NCBI GenBank assembly: GCA_030065615.1
Contig: JASJDR010000027.1
Span: 1-47,881, forward strand
Length of the DNA: 47,881 bases
Origin: Xenococcus sp. MO_188.B8
Lineage (GTDB): Bacteria; Cyanobacteriota; Cyanobacteriia; Cyanobacteriales; Xenococcaceae
Direction: 5' to 3'
The notes under the pieces were generated by a model. That model made no database searches. It worked only from the letters and a program-made list of their open reading frames with translations, and was not told the origin of the DNA. A program made the translations under genes and the position numbers. This document shows positions 9,697 to 19,369 of this stretch, one piece after another. Numbering within the stretch: position 1 is the stretch's first letter; the number at the start of each line of letters is the position of its first letter.

Positions 9697-10854
9697 TTAC
9701 TTATTGCCAGAATAGAATTTTTGACAGCAATTATCGATAAATTCTAAATAGGACTTTTTAAAAATTGTCGGGCTAAATTTCTCTGCTTGCAAGCGACATT
9801 GTTCCACATCAATCTGGCTTTGACGTTTTTCAAAGGTTTTTACGGCTTGAACTATTGCTTCGACTGTTTGTTCCCGAAACAAGATACCCGTACTCGTTTC
9901 AGGATACTGGGTAATATCTTTGACTGTTTCTGATGCACCTCCTTGTTTATATGCTATGACTGGTGTGCCACAGGCTTGAGCTTCTATTAGAGCGATGCCA
10001 AAATCTTCACAAGCAGCATAAACAAATGCCTTAGATTTGGCTAAATACTCTTCAACTACATTATGGGGTTGTAAGCCCATTATTTGCACGTTAGATTTAG
10101 CCAATTTACGGATTTTTTTGAGATCTGAGCCTGTACCAATAATTACTAGAGGTTTTTTAAGTTGATTAAAAGCTTCTACAATTAGAGATACTTTTTTATA
10201 GCTTACCAGTCGACAAACTGTAAGGTAAAAATCTTCTTTTTGGGAGCTAGACTTAGATGAATTTTGAAATCTATTGATATTTACTGGAGGGTAGATAACT
10301 TTTGCTTGACGACGATAGCAACGCCAAATACGACGAGCAGTATGGTGTGAGTTGGCAATAAAGTAATCTACTCGATTAGCCGAAATTACATCCCAGGTTC
10401 GTAAATGATGCAAAATATATCTGGTTAAAATACCAGAGATTCCTTGTCCTCTAGAGTCTCCATGAAGATAATCAAAAGTTAAATCCCAAGCGTAACGCAT
10501 GGGGGTATGACAATAGGAAATATGTAGCTGATGGGGACTAGTAATTACGCCTTTGGCCACTGCATGGGAAGAGGACAGAACCACATCGTAAGCTCTTAAA
10601 TCTAGCTGCTCTATAGCGAAAGGCAATAGGGGTAAGTATTTTTGTATGCCTTTGCGAGCTAATGGCCAATGCTGTAAAAAAGTAGTTTTGATTAAGCGAT
10701 TATGTAGGTAGCTATTGGCATTAATCGATTCAAAATCAATTAAAGCGTAGATTTGAGCATCAATATAGTTCAATATTTCTTGAACCACTAGCTCTGAACC
10801 TCCCGTTGCTTCAGGAGTGAACCATTCATGTACTAAGGCATATTTTAATTGCAC
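9697..10854 (-). CDS. Glycosyltransferase family 4
   Basis: The 385-residue product has the GT-B fold of GT4 enzymes. The N-terminal domain contains HEWFTPEATGGSELVV (the G-G loop after the first strand), DVVLSSSHAVAKGV and ISYCHTPMRYAWD. The C-terminal nucleotide-sugar-binding domain has YLTVCRLVSYKKVSLIVEAF, VIIGTGSDLKKI, and the E-x7-E region FGIALIEAQACGTPVIAYK. Similar proteins include mannosyltransferases that use GDP-mannose, which would match gmd nearby, but this specificity is an inference. No signal peptide or membrane segment is seen. It is the first gene of the polysaccharide group, 141 bases upstream of the sugar transferase and just downstream of the sigma-factor gene. Confidence 0.88.
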   Translation of the reverse strand: MQLKYALVHEWFTPEATGGSELVVQEILNYIDAQIYALIDFESINANSYLHNRLIKTTFLQHWPLARKGIQKYLPLLPFAIEQLDLRAYDVVLSSSHAVAKGVITSPHQLHISYCHTPMRYAWDLTFDYLHGDSRGQGISGILTRYILHHLRTWDVISANRVDYFIANSHHTARRIWRCYRRQAKVIYPPVNINRFQNSSKSSSQKEDFYLTVCRLVSYKKVSLIVEAFNQLKKPLVIIGTGSDLKKIRKLAKSNVQIMGLQPHNVVEEYLAKSKAFVYAACEDFGIALIEAQACGTPVIAYKQGGASETVKDITQYPETSTGILFREQTVEAIVQAVKTFEKRQSQIDVEQCRLQAEKFSPTIFKKSYLEFIDNCCQKFYSGNK

Positions 10855-10914
10855 AATTGTAATTGTTAAGAAATCTTACCTCTAACTTTATCTTTTCCTG
10901 GTGATTAGAAGCAA

Positions 10915-10940
10915 GTAGGGGTTAGCAATGCCAACCCCTC
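10915..10940. repeat. GTAGGGG-type hairpin between sigma factor and glycosyltransferase genes
   Basis: The sequence GTAGGGGTTAGCAATGCC followed by AACCCCTC can fold with the stem GGGGTT/AACCCC and a loop GCAATGCC-like centre. It begins 26 bases downstream of the sigma-factor stop codon and could act as a transcription end, but no long T run follows. Near-identical hairpins occur at 35858-35886 and a related perfect palindrome at 25353-25380. Confidence 0.5.
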
Positions 10941-10965
10941 TTCCAACTTTTGCGATTATTAACCA

Positions 10966-12219
10966 TTAACTGAGAGATTCTAGATAATCTCTAATTAAAT
11001 TGCGACGTCGAGGCTGTCTAAGTTTTTGTAAAGCTTTCGCTTCAATTTGTCTGACTCTTTCACGGGAAAGTTCTAAACAACGTCCAATTTCTGCTAGAGA
11101 AAAGGGTTTCTCGCCCCCAAAGCCAAAACGCATTTGAATTACTTCCCTTTCACGACTAGTTAATTCAGACAAAAGAAATTGTAAATCCCGTTGTAAAGAT
11201 TCTCTCATTAAGGTTTCTTCGGGAGAAGCACTTTCGGTTTCGAGTAAATCTCCTAATTCAGTATCTTTTTCTTTGCCAACTTTGATTTCTAGAGAAACAG
11301 AGCGCGGTACTCGCAATAAAACTTCACGGATTTGGGCAGCTGTCATATCTAACTCTAGTGCTAAATCTTCAATACAGGGGGTACGTCCTTTTTCTTGAGA
11401 GATTTTTCGTTGGGCTTTTTTGATCTTGTTGAGTTTTTCGGTAATATGAACTGGGAGTCTAATAGTCCGACTTTGGGTGGCAATAGCTCGGGTGATGCCT
11501 TGGCGAATCCACCAGTAAGCATAGGTACTGAAACGGTACCCTTTGGTGGGGTCAAATTTTTCGACAGCTCTTTCTAATCCTAGGGTTCCTTCTTGAATGA
11601 GGTCGAGTAATTCTAAACCACGATTTTGATATTTTTTCGCCACCGAGACCACTAGACGTAAATTAGCCTTAATCATGTGTTCTTTGGCCCGAATACCGTC
11701 CTTTTGAATTTTTTCTAATTCATTGATCTCACAGCCAGTAACTTTCGCCCAACTGGCTTTCCCTCGTGCTAGAGCCTCTTTTAATTCAGAAATTTCGAGA
11801 TCTAATGTTTTAGCCCATCTTTTCATCGAAGGACGATGGCTCAGTTGAGCAACCAGAGTATCATGAGCGTTAATAATTTTGACAAATTCCGCTATAGTTT
11901 GATTACCTTTTTTCGCAGCTTGATCTCGTTGTTCTAAAATATTAATATGGCGTTGAACTTTTTGGGCTTCGGAAACTTCTTCGTCTCTTTCTAATAAGGG
12001 AACTCTACCAATTTCTTGAAGATATAAACGAACCAAGTCCGTAGTTGTACGACTTACTCTTTTAGGGATATTTTCTGTATCGAGATGCTCAAAATCAAGT
12101 TCTACAAGATCATCATTTAATTTGTTAGAACTGTAATTATTTTCTCCTAAATTATCTATCTCATAATTAGGGGAAGAATAATCTTCTTTGGACTCAACGT
12201 ATAAGGAACTAGCTGACAT
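10966..12219 (-). CDS. sigC: RNA polymerase group 2 sigma factor (SigC-like)
   Basis: This 417-residue sigma-70 protein has region 1.2 ([21 protein letters not shown], from about residue 62), a non-conserved stretch with predicted helices to about 170, then region 2 with [38 protein letters not shown] and [19 protein letters not shown], region 3 ([18 protein letters not shown]) and region 4.2 helix-turn-helix ([20 protein letters not shown]). There is no group 1 region 1.1, and the core match points to a non-essential group 2 factor. The extra segment between regions 1.2 and 2 and the overall size fit cyanobacterial SigC better than SigB, SigD or SigE, but the assignment is from memory. The first 60 residues are acidic and variable. 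It is preceded by a gap of nearly 490 bases. Confidence 0.9.
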   Translation of the reverse strand: MSASSLYVESKEDYSSPNYEIDNLGENNYSSNKLNDDLVELDFEHLDTENIPKRVSRTTTDLVRLYLQEIGRVPLLERDEEVSEAQKVQRHINILEQRDQAAKKGNQTIAEFVKIINAHDTLVAQLSHRPSMKRWAKTLDLEISELKEALARGKASWAKVTGCEINELEKIQKDGIRAKEHMIKANLRLVVSVAKKYQNRGLELLDLIQEGTLGLERAVEKFDPTKGYRFSTYAYWWIRQGITRAIATQSRTIRLPVHITEKLNKIKKAQRKISQEKGRTPCIEDLALELDMTAAQIREVLLRVPRSVSLEIKVGKEKDTELGDLLETESASPEETLMRESLQRDLQFLLSELTSREREVIQMRFGFGGEKPFSLAEIGRCLELSRERVRQIEAKALQKLRQPRRRNLIRDYLESLS

Positions 12220-12706
12220 AGCGTTTTCTCAATGACGACTCAGAATGAAAATCAAGTGGGACTCACTCCTCTAAGCATTAGAATGCCCAAGTTTGGCATA
12301 AAAAAGAACATCAGGTAAGGGTTTTTTATAGTTAGCGTAGGATATCCTTTAAAAAAATCTTGGGGCTTGGAGAAGAGGATGTTTATCTAAGTCAAATGAT
12401 AGTAGAGAAGAATTTCTCTACTTTTTTTTGGGTATGTAAAGAATTCTTTAAGATCAATAAACTTATGATTCAATAATTTTTACTATTTTTAATATTTCAG
12501 ATAATTATAATTTATATTCTCTTCAAATAATTTGCAAAATTTTAATTAAAAACTTGCACGTATAATTACGGGTGCTGTTCTTGAAAAAAATCTTTTACTA
12601 ATATGACAAAGCAATTTTTTGCGTGTAATTACGTAATAAATTAGCCCTCAAAAACTCGAATTTAAAATAATGACAGCTACCCTAAGTGATTACTACAGTA
12701 TTGATT
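12220..12706. promoter_or_regulatory. Gene-free region upstream of the sigma factor
   Basis: These 487 bases lie between the lipA stop and the sigma-factor start, both genes being on the minus strand. No open frame with a credible start was found. The segment 12540-12650 has the repeated words ATAATTACG and GTAATTACGTAAT, which could be a regulator site, and 12300-12360 contains a TATAAAAAACCC-like stretch on the minus strand that might be a -10 region. These remain guesses. The long leader would fit a regulated sigma-factor gene. Confidence 0.3.
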
Positions 12707-13591
12707 TTATCGGGGGTGCAATTCCATTAAGCTTCTAACTTCTTCTGCATGATAGGAGCTACGGGTTAAAGGAGTTGCGACAAGTTGAAGAAAACCTAAA
12801 GATTTGCCAAATTTTTGCCAATCATTAAACTGATCAGGCTTAATAAATTCTTTAACTCCTAAATGTTTGGGAGAGGGTTGTAGATATTGTCCAATAGTTA
12901 AAATGTCGCAGTTTACTCGGCGTAAGTCTCTCATCACGGCTTTAACTTCGGAATCGGTTTCGCCTAAGCCCACCATAATACCTGATTTAGTATAGGTTGC
13001 TGGTGCTAACTCACGGGTTTTTCGGAGCAAATCAAGCGATCGCTGATAATTGCCTTGGGGACGAACTTTTTTGTAGAGACGAGGAATTGTCTCAGTGTTA
13101 TGGTTGAGAACTTCTGGTTGGGCTTGCAAGATGATTGCTAAAGCTTCCCAATTGCCGCAAAGATCGGGAATCAGGACTTCTATCGTAGTTTGGGGTGAAA
13201 CTTGACGGACTTGTTCAACACAACGCACAAATTGAGCAGCACCGCCATCGGGTAAGTCATCTCGATTCACTGAAGTAATAACTACATGTTTCAGTTTGAG
13301 CCGACGTACAGCTTCCCCTAATCTGATTGGTTCACTCGGATCGAGAGCTTGGGGTTTTTTGTCAAAGTCGATGTCACAATAGGGACAAGCACGGGTACAA
13401 GCAGGGCCCATAATGAGGAAGGTGGCGGTACCGACATTAAAACATTCCCCAATATTGGGGCAGGAAGCTTCTTCGCAAACGGTATTTAAAGCTAAATCTC
13501 TTAATATTTCTTTGACATTGCCGACTCGTTGCCATTGAGGTGCTTTTACTCGCAACCATTCTGGTTTGACTACCATCACTTGCTCCCACAT
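12707..13591 (-). CDS. lipA: Lipoyl synthase
   Basis: The 294-residue radical-SAM protein has both iron-sulphur cluster motifs of LipA: the N-terminal [12 protein letters not shown] (C-x4-C-x5-C, auxiliary 4Fe-4S cluster) and the radical-[11 protein letters not shown] (C-x3-C-x2-C). Further family marks are [24 protein letters not shown] and the C-terminal TRSSYHAEE. It inserts two sulphur atoms into protein-bound octanoyl groups to make lipoyl cofactors for dehydrogenase complexes and glycine cleavage. The frame allows a start MWEQVMVV, but the second Met, five codons in (codon at 13574-13576), begins the usual [13 protein letters not shown] of cyanobacterial LipA and is the likelier start. 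The octanoyltransferase gene lipB is not next to it. The upstream region is shared with the divergent histidine kinase. Confidence 0.95.
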   Translation of the reverse strand: MWEQVMVVKPEWLRVKAPQWQRVGNVKEILRDLALNTVCEEASCPNIGECFNVGTATFLIMGPACTRACPYCDIDFDKKPQALDPSEPIRLGEAVRRLKLKHVVITSVNRDDLPDGGAAQFVRCVEQVRQVSPQTTIEVLIPDLCGNWEALAIILQAQPEVLNHNTETIPRLYKKVRPQGNYQRSLDLLRKTRELAPATYTKSGIMVGLGETDSEVKAVMRDLRRVNCDILTIGQYLQPSPKHLGVKEFIKPDQFNDWQKFGKSLGFLQLVATPLTRSSYHAEEVRSLMELHPR

Positions 13592-13851
13592 AGTATTAAG
13601 TTATCTTTCCTTATTGTAGGAGAGAAGCTACAAAAGCAATTTGCGGATTTTTTGCGGAGCAGTTCACGATATAGTTGCTACTTCAGGTAATTGCCTGTAA
13701 CATATTGCAATTACCCTTGCTCATTATAAATTTTAAGAACAGTCGGATAATCTATTGTGAATAATCATTTTTGCTCGCTAGATAAAAATGCTCAACAATC
13801 TTGTATTTAACTAGAATTTTAGTAAGGGTAACCAGAACTTGGCATTGACTC

Positions 13852-15264
13852 ATGAATCCCATAACTAAAAGCAGCCTATCTCTTTATCAACTAGTCCAAA
13901 GTATCAATCCGCCGCCACCTATGATCGCTGTCAGTCCAACGACTGTTCAATCCTGCGTCGCTATGGTTTTGGAGCTGCTTATTGAGCAACAATTACCAGC
14001 GAAGATCTGGCTCAAATTACCCCAAACAAAAAGTTGGCATCAAGAAGTTCGCAAATATCAAAAACTTGGTCAATTTGAAACTATATATCTTTGTAGTGAT
14101 CGTTTAGGTCGTTCAGCTAAATTATTAGGATTTGAGGACTTAGCTGCTAGTTCTTTAATCCCGGTTACTTTGGTGAAAAATGCCGAGTTGAAACGGGAAT
14201 GTTTTTTAGTAGTCATCACCGCAGAATTTTCTGGTTTAATTTTGACGCAATGGCAAAAGGGTCAAATTAACGCCAATGGTTCTGGAAAAAGACTGCAACA
14301 GCCCTATCTAAAAATGGTGTTCAGTTTTCAACCATCTGTAGTGCAAAAAGTTTTATTAGGGACTCGAAACGCAGTGGTAACATCGGCGACAACTCATCAA
14401 ATACCGCCAACAGAATTTAAAATTACTCCTACTGAATCCAAGATTACAACTTTTCTGACTAATTTGCTGTTAAAACAAATCGAACAGTCAGAATCTCTTC
14501 AAGCCTCGGTAGAGAAGCAAAAGAGATCACCAAATAGTAGTTCTGCAGCGCCCTTAAATTTGAGTTTAGGAATCGATTTTCTCTATAGTTTAGTTGCTGA
14601 ATTGCGATCGCCAATAACCCATATGAAAACGGCTCTGAGTTTACTAGGGTCAAAATCTATCAAGGGAGAGCAACGCCAACGTTATATCACAATGTTAGAT
14701 CGGGAATGCGATCGCCAAAATTCGGTCATTAGTGGTTTATTAGCATTGCTTAATTTACATGGTCCTATAGAAGCAGAAGCAGTATATTTAAACGAACTGG
14801 TTCCAGGCATAGTTAGTACCTATCAACCCTTAGCCAGCGAAAAGCAAATTCAGTTAGGTTATACTATTCCTGATAATTTAGCTCCTGTTTCTTGTCCGAC
14901 TTCTTGGTTGAGACAAATAATTATTCAATTACTTAATAATAGTTTGCGGTTTACCCCTCCCCAAGGTCGAGTCTTTGTCCAAGCGACGAGTAAAAATGAC
15001 AAGATTGAGTTAATAATTAGTGATACAGGAAGAGGTATTGATGCCAAAGATTTAGGAAAAATTTTTGATAGTTTTTATCGCGGTAAAACAGTCACCAATA
15101 ATGATGTAACAGGCGCTGGTTTAGGTTTAACGATTGTCAAGCAATTAGTACAAAGGGCTGGCGGTTCAATTTCAGTTAATAGTAAGTCGAATAAGGGTTC
15201 TAGTTTTCGGATTTTATTGCCGACTGTACCGCCAGAACTAATCGAAGAAAGAAGCGATCGTTGA
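13852..15264 (+). CDS. DICT-type sensor histidine kinase with degenerate H-box
   Basis: The 470-residue protein has an N-terminal domain (residues about 15-200) that resembles the cyanobacterial DICT sensory domain (ending ...LTQWQKGQ then QPYLKMVFSFQPSVV), a linker, a HisKA-like dimerisation helix pair (about 240-300) and an intact HATPase: N-box LLNNSLRFTPPQG, G1 ISDTGRGID, F-box IFDSFYRG and G2 GAGLGLTIVKQL. The H-box reads LVAELRSPITHM: the residue that should be the phosphoacceptor His is Ala249 (GCT at 14596-14598). His257 lies eight residues later and is unlikely to substitute. It has no membrane segment. It may act as a partner in a heterodimer, as a phosphatase, or as a pseudokinase. 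It has no response regulator next to it and diverges from lipA. Confidence 0.85.
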   Translation: MNPITKSSLSLYQLVQSINPPPPMIAVSPTTVQSCVAMVLELLIEQQLPAKIWLKLPQTKSWHQEVRKYQKLGQFETIYLCSDRLGRSAKLLGFEDLAASSLIPVTLVKNAELKRECFLVVITAEFSGLILTQWQKGQINANGSGKRLQQPYLKMVFSFQPSVVQKVLLGTRNAVVTSATTHQIPPTEFKITPTESKITTFLTNLLLKQIEQSESLQASVEKQKRSPNSSSAAPLNLSLGIDFLYSLVAELRSPITHMKTALSLLGSKSIKGEQRQRYITMLDRECDRQNSVISGLLALLNLHGPIEAEAVYLNELVPGIVSTYQPLASEKQIQLGYTIPDNLAPVSCPTSWLRQIIIQLLNNSLRFTPPQGRVFVQATSKNDKIELIISDTGRGIDAKDLGKIFDSFYRGKTVTNNDVTGAGLGLTIVKQLVQRAGGSISVNSKSNKGSSFRILLPTVPPELIEERSDR

Positions 15265-15347
15265 TGTTGAAAAAATTAGTATTTGTCAAAGGTTTGTTGA
15301 GGCGTAACTGCTCCCTTATTTGAAAAAATCAGACTGGAAAATGGCTT

Positions 15348-16262
15348 TTAATCAGTTTCTTGCCAACTTCTTAAATACAGAGCAACAAAAATAAAAGTAA
15401 TTAATAATAAAATAGTTGCTGCGGCAGCTGCATAGCCAAATTCGAAGCGAGCAAAAGCTTGTTCGTAAATATAATAAACTAACAGATTTGTCGAATTTAA
15501 AGGTCCACCACCAGTAATAATATAAACCTGCTCAAAACTACGAAAAGTAAAAATTGTCGTCGTAACAATGGCAAAAATGATAGTGGGACGCAACCCGGGT
15601 AAGGTAATATACCAAAACTTAGCCCAAGCATCGGCACCATCTAATTCTGCTGCTTCATAACGAGATTGGGGAATAGTCTGTAACCCACCAAGAAAGACCA
15701 CCAGATTAAAGCCGATTTGTTTCCAACTACTTAGCAAGATTAAGACCGGCATTGCCCAAACAGTACTACTTAACCAGGGTATGGGATCTAATCCCATTGT
15801 CATTAACCAGTCATTTACTGGCCCTTGAGTTTGAAATAACCAGCGAAAACCCAAGCCAACAGCGACTAGAGAAGTAATCGAAGGTATAAAATAAGCAGTA
15901 CGTAAAAATCCTCGCAACGCGATCGCCTGATTGAGTATAGTGGCCAATAATAAGGGAATCACAATAGTGGGAATTACCGTCGCAATGCCAAAATAAAGAG
16001 TATTGCCCATAACTTGCCAAAAATCTGAATCTATCAGTAATCGCCAGTAGTTACGCCAGCCTACCCAGCGGACTCCTTCGACGGTAAAACTTCCAGTAGT
16101 AAAACTGAGATAAAATAAGTAAGCAATCGGATAGAACAAAAATATTCCCAAAAGAATTAAGGCTGGAGCCAGAAAAATCCAAGCTGCAAACTGATCTCTA
16201 TCGATTAAAGAATCAAGATACTTCTGTGGTTGTTTTTTATTGAATATGGGTTGTTCTTTCAT
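15348..16262 (-). CDS. ABC transporter permease, sugar type (MalF/UgpA family)
   Basis: The 304-residue membrane protein has six predicted transmembrane helices, starting with FAAWIFLAPALILLGIFLF, and the cytoplasmic EAA loop EAAELDGADAWAKFWYITLP that contacts the ATP-binding subunit. The pattern is that of carbohydrate ABC importers of the CUT1 group. A partner permease (MalG/UgpE type), a binding protein and an ATPase are all absent here, so this gene is an orphan component or its partners are elsewhere. Cyanobacteria often have such scattered components, including the glucosylglycerol/sucrose/trehalose uptake genes. It ends 84 bases from the convergently read histidine kinase gene. The substrate is not known. 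Confidence 0.88.
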   Translation of the reverse strand: MKEQPIFNKKQPQKYLDSLIDRDQFAAWIFLAPALILLGIFLFYPIAYLFYLSFTTGSFTVEGVRWVGWRNYWRLLIDSDFWQVMGNTLYFGIATVIPTIVIPLLLATILNQAIALRGFLRTAYFIPSITSLVAVGLGFRWLFQTQGPVNDWLMTMGLDPIPWLSSTVWAMPVLILLSSWKQIGFNLVVFLGGLQTIPQSRYEAAELDGADAWAKFWYITLPGLRPTIIFAIVTTTIFTFRSFEQVYIITGGGPLNSTNLLVYYIYEQAFARFEFGYAAAAATILLLITFIFVALYLRSWQETD

Positions 16263-16620
16263 CTTTTTTCAATAAATCTCTATTGTGCTTGCTAAAAGCA
16301 TAGCCTGACCGCGGAATGCGGTCAGCGCAGGCTCCGTCTTCTCTTGGTGCGCGTTCCCTAGGTCGGGAGACCCGACCGGGGTCGCACCGCTTTTACGGCG
16401 GAGTACCGCTGACTTTTATAACAGATTTAGGGGAACTATACTGAAAATATTTCACTATCAAATACTACTGAAAAATATATTTGTTTATCAAGATTTATCC
16501 GTGGACGATTTCATAGTAATCGAACAATATACCTATAAAACCTCTAAAATTATTTTCGCCGACGCGGGTTCTGACCTCTCTACGAGATAATAGTCTTATC
16601 TTCCTAAGCTTTACACAAAT
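16263..16620. repeat. Gene-free region with GC-rich nested palindrome block
   Basis: The 358 bases between the ABC permease and the DHH-CBS-CCA gene contain a GC-rich block at 16301-16413. Within it CTGACCGC/GCGGTCAG (16305-16312 and 16318-16325) forms a perfect hairpin, GGTCGG/CCGACC another inside the outer arms GGTGCG/CGCACC, and a further GCGG-rich unit follows. TCTCTTGGTGCGCGTTCCCT (16340-16359) also occurs identically at 43196-43215. The remainder (16430-16620) is AT-rich and probably carries the promoter of the downstream gene. Confidence 0.65.
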
Positions 16621-19326
16621 ATGGATTTAATTTTATGTCACCAAATTGCAGATTTTGACGCTCTAGGCGCAGCCGTAGGATTATCGCTGTTAAAAAAAGG
16701 CGCGAAAATTGTTTTGACTGGTGGCGCTCATGTTACGGTAAGAGACTTTTTAGCGTTATATCGAGATGAGTTTCCCATTATCGAATTGCGTAGTGTCACC
16801 CCAGAAAATATCAGATCTATTATAATCCCTGATACCCAAAAACGCGATCGCTTGGGGAAAGCGGCAGTTTGGCTCGATTTACCGAATGTGACTAATATCG
16901 AAATTTACGATCATCACGATGATTTAAATTCAAAAATTCCTGCGACTAGTATCTATGTAGAAAAAATTGGTGCGACTACTAGTTTGATCGCGGAATTATT
17001 ACAACAAGCAGAAATTATCCCACCGACCGTTTCAGCAACCGCAATGGCTTTAGGGATTCACGTTGATACCGGCTCTTTAACCTACCATATGACTACGGCT
17101 CGCGATGCCAAAGCTTTAGCTTGGTTAATGGAGATGGGAGCGAATGTTAAAACCATCGCCGAATATGTTGAACCTGGTTTATGTCCTCAGTTACGGGAGA
17201 TGTTGCGCGAAGCTTTAGCGCAATTGGAAACTAAAGAGATTAGGGGATACAAAATAACTTCGGTGTTGTTAAAAACAGCAGAATTTGTTCAAGGGTTATC
17301 TAGTCTTACTTCTCGATTGGTTGATTTGAGCGAAAGTGATGCTTTGTTACTAGGACATGAATATCAAAGAAAGGATGTTAAGAAATTAACTGTCATCGGA
17401 AGATCGCGGATCAGAGAGACAAATCTTAATCAATTATTTATCTCCTATGGTGGTGGGGGACATTCTCAAGCTGCTTCGATGACAACAACGGCGGATAATA
17501 CAGAAGAGATTTTTAACAGTTTAGTTGAAGGCTTGCGATCGCAAATTCCTGAACCTCCCACTGCTAGGGATTTGATGTCATCTCCCGTCAGAACAATTCG
17601 TCCCGATACGACGATCGAACAAGCTCAAAGAATTCTTTTTCGTTACGGACATTCGGGGTTATCGGTGGTCGAAGCCACAGGGAAATTAGTCGGGGTGATT
17701 TCGCGCCGAGATTTGGATTTGGCATTGCATCACGGTTTTTCCCATGCGCCGGTCAAAGGATATATGACACAAAATTTAAAAATCATTACTCCCGAGACGA
17801 CTCTGCCAGAAATTGAATCTTTGATGGTGACTTATGATGTGGGGAGGTTGCCTGTTTTAGATCACCAAGAGTTAATTGGGATTGTGACCCGTACTGATGT
17901 CTTGCGTCAGTTACATCAAGATCGAGAAGAGTTGGAAGTTACTAGTGATAGTAAACAACCTCTGACTTCTTGTCTGCTACCCACCTTAAAAACTAGATTA
18001 GCTCAACCTATTTGGGAATTATTATCACAAATTGCAACTGAAGCGCAAAATCGCGGTTGGAATTTATATTTAGTAGGAGGAGGGGTCAGAGATTTATTAC
18101 TCAGTGAAGAAAATACCCCCTTATTGTTACAAGATATAGATTTAGTAGTAGATGGTTTTCATCGCGCCGCCGACGAGCGAGCAGGGGTAACCTTAGCAAC
18201 TTCCATTCAGGAAAAATATCCCCAATCTCGTCTTTCGATACACGGACAATTTCAAACCGCTGCTTTGCTTTGGCATAAAGATCCCATTTTGGGTAGTCTG
18301 TGGTTAGATATTGCTACAGCTAGAACAGAATTTTATCCCTATCCGGCGGCTAACCCCGAAGTGGAAGCCAGCTCGATTCGCCAAGATTTGTATCGTCGAG
18401 ATTTTACGATTAATGCTTTGGCAGTTCGCCTTACAACTCCACGTAAGGGAGAATTTTCCCGAAAAGGAGATTTATTAGACTTTTTTGGTGGATTATTAGA
18501 TTTGCGATCGCGTAAAATTAGGGTTCTCCATCCCAATAGTTTCATCGAAGATCCCACTCGTATCTATCGCGCCGTAAGATTTGCGGTGCGCCTAGGATTT
18601 GAAATTGAAGAACAAACCACAGAATATATTCGTTACGCGATCGACTCTGGCGTTTATGAGAAACTAAGATTGGGAGACAAGATAGCGCCAGCTTTAACTA
18701 CCAGGTTACGTGCCGAGCTTAAACATATTTTACAGCCCGATTATTGGAAAGCGGCCTTACAGTTGCTTGCCGATTTAGGAGCCTTGCGCTGTCTGCATCA
18801 AGATTTAGTATTAACTAACAAATTATGGTGGGAAGTCCGTTGTATATCCCGTTGGTTACGTTATCTCGATCCCGAAAATAAACTACAACATTGGTTACTT
18901 AGATTAGAAATCTTGATTGCCCATTTACCACCAAGCGCTAGAGAAAAAGTTGCTACTAGTCTCCAATTACCCAAAGATAGTATTCAAAGAGTGAAACAAT
19001 TAGAACAAATAGAATCAGAAATTACTGCTAAATTACCAGATTGTCATTTAGCCAGTGAAATATATAAATTACTTCATCCTTATAAATATGTGGGGTTAAT
19101 TCTATTAGCCGTTAGAACTTCCCAGCAAAATCGCAATATTCTCTGGCGTTATTTAACTAAATTATCAAAAGTTCAACCAATTCTTAATGGTAATGATCTC
19201 AAAGAATTAGGTTATAAACCAGGTCGCCAGTATAAAGCAATGCTAGAAGATTTATTAACAGCAACCTTAGATAAGACAATTACTAGTCGCGATGCAGCAG
19301 AAGCTTTTATTAAAGCCAAATATTAA
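16621..19326 (+). CDS. DHH-DHHA1-CBS-tRNA nucleotidyltransferase fusion
   Basis: This 901-residue protein fuses three known modules. Residues 1-310 are a DHH phosphoesterase (DFDALG near 11, DHH at 97-99, GIHVDTGS, and the DHHA1 glycine motif [10 protein letters not shown] near 277-286). Residues about 315-435 are a CBS pair. Residues about 450-901 are a class II CCA-adding enzyme/poly(A)-polymerase-type nucleotidyltransferase with GGGVRD (486-491), the catalytic DID (505-507), [13 protein letters not shown] and [13 protein letters not shown]. Homologous tripartite proteins are widespread in cyanobacteria and some Deltaproteobacteria. It probably adds to or repairs the tRNA 3' end; the phosphoesterase may act on nanoRNA, cyclic dinucleotides or 3'-ends. 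The CBS pair suggests control by adenine nucleotides. The start follows a long leader; no other Met is near. Confidence 0.93.
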   Translation: MDLILCHQIADFDALGAAVGLSLLKKGAKIVLTGGAHVTVRDFLALYRDEFPIIELRSVTPENIRSIIIPDTQKRDRLGKAAVWLDLPNVTNIEIYDHHDDLNSKIPATSIYVEKIGATTSLIAELLQQAEIIPPTVSATAMALGIHVDTGSLTYHMTTARDAKALAWLMEMGANVKTIAEYVEPGLCPQLREMLREALAQLETKEIRGYKITSVLLKTAEFVQGLSSLTSRLVDLSESDALLLGHEYQRKDVKKLTVIGRSRIRETNLNQLFISYGGGGHSQAASMTTTADNTEEIFNSLVEGLRSQIPEPPTARDLMSSPVRTIRPDTTIEQAQRILFRYGHSGLSVVEATGKLVGVISRRDLDLALHHGFSHAPVKGYMTQNLKIITPETTLPEIESLMVTYDVGRLPVLDHQELIGIVTRTDVLRQLHQDREELEVTSDSKQPLTSCLLPTLKTRLAQPIWELLSQIATEAQNRGWNLYLVGGGVRDLLLSEENTPLLLQDIDLVVDGFHRAADERAGVTLATSIQEKYPQSRLSIHGQFQTAALLWHKDPILGSLWLDIATARTEFYPYPAANPEVEASSIRQDLYRRDFTINALAVRLTTPRKGEFSRKGDLLDFFGGLLDLRSRKIRVLHPNSFIEDPTRIYRAVRFAVRLGFEIEEQTTEYIRYAIDSGVYEKLRLGDKIAPALTTRLRAELKHILQPDYWKAALQLLADLGALRCLHQDLVLTNKLWWEVRCISRWLRYLDPENKLQHWLLRLEILIAHLPPSAREKVATSLQLPKDSIQRVKQLEQIESEITAKLPDCHLASEIYKLLHPYKYVGLILLAVRTSQQNRNILWRYLTKLSKVQPILNGNDLKELGYKPGRQYKAMLEDLLTATLDKTITSRDAAEAFIKAKY

Positions 19327-19369
19327 ACGATCAAGAATAAATAATATAGAATAGGTTATTTATTAAACA

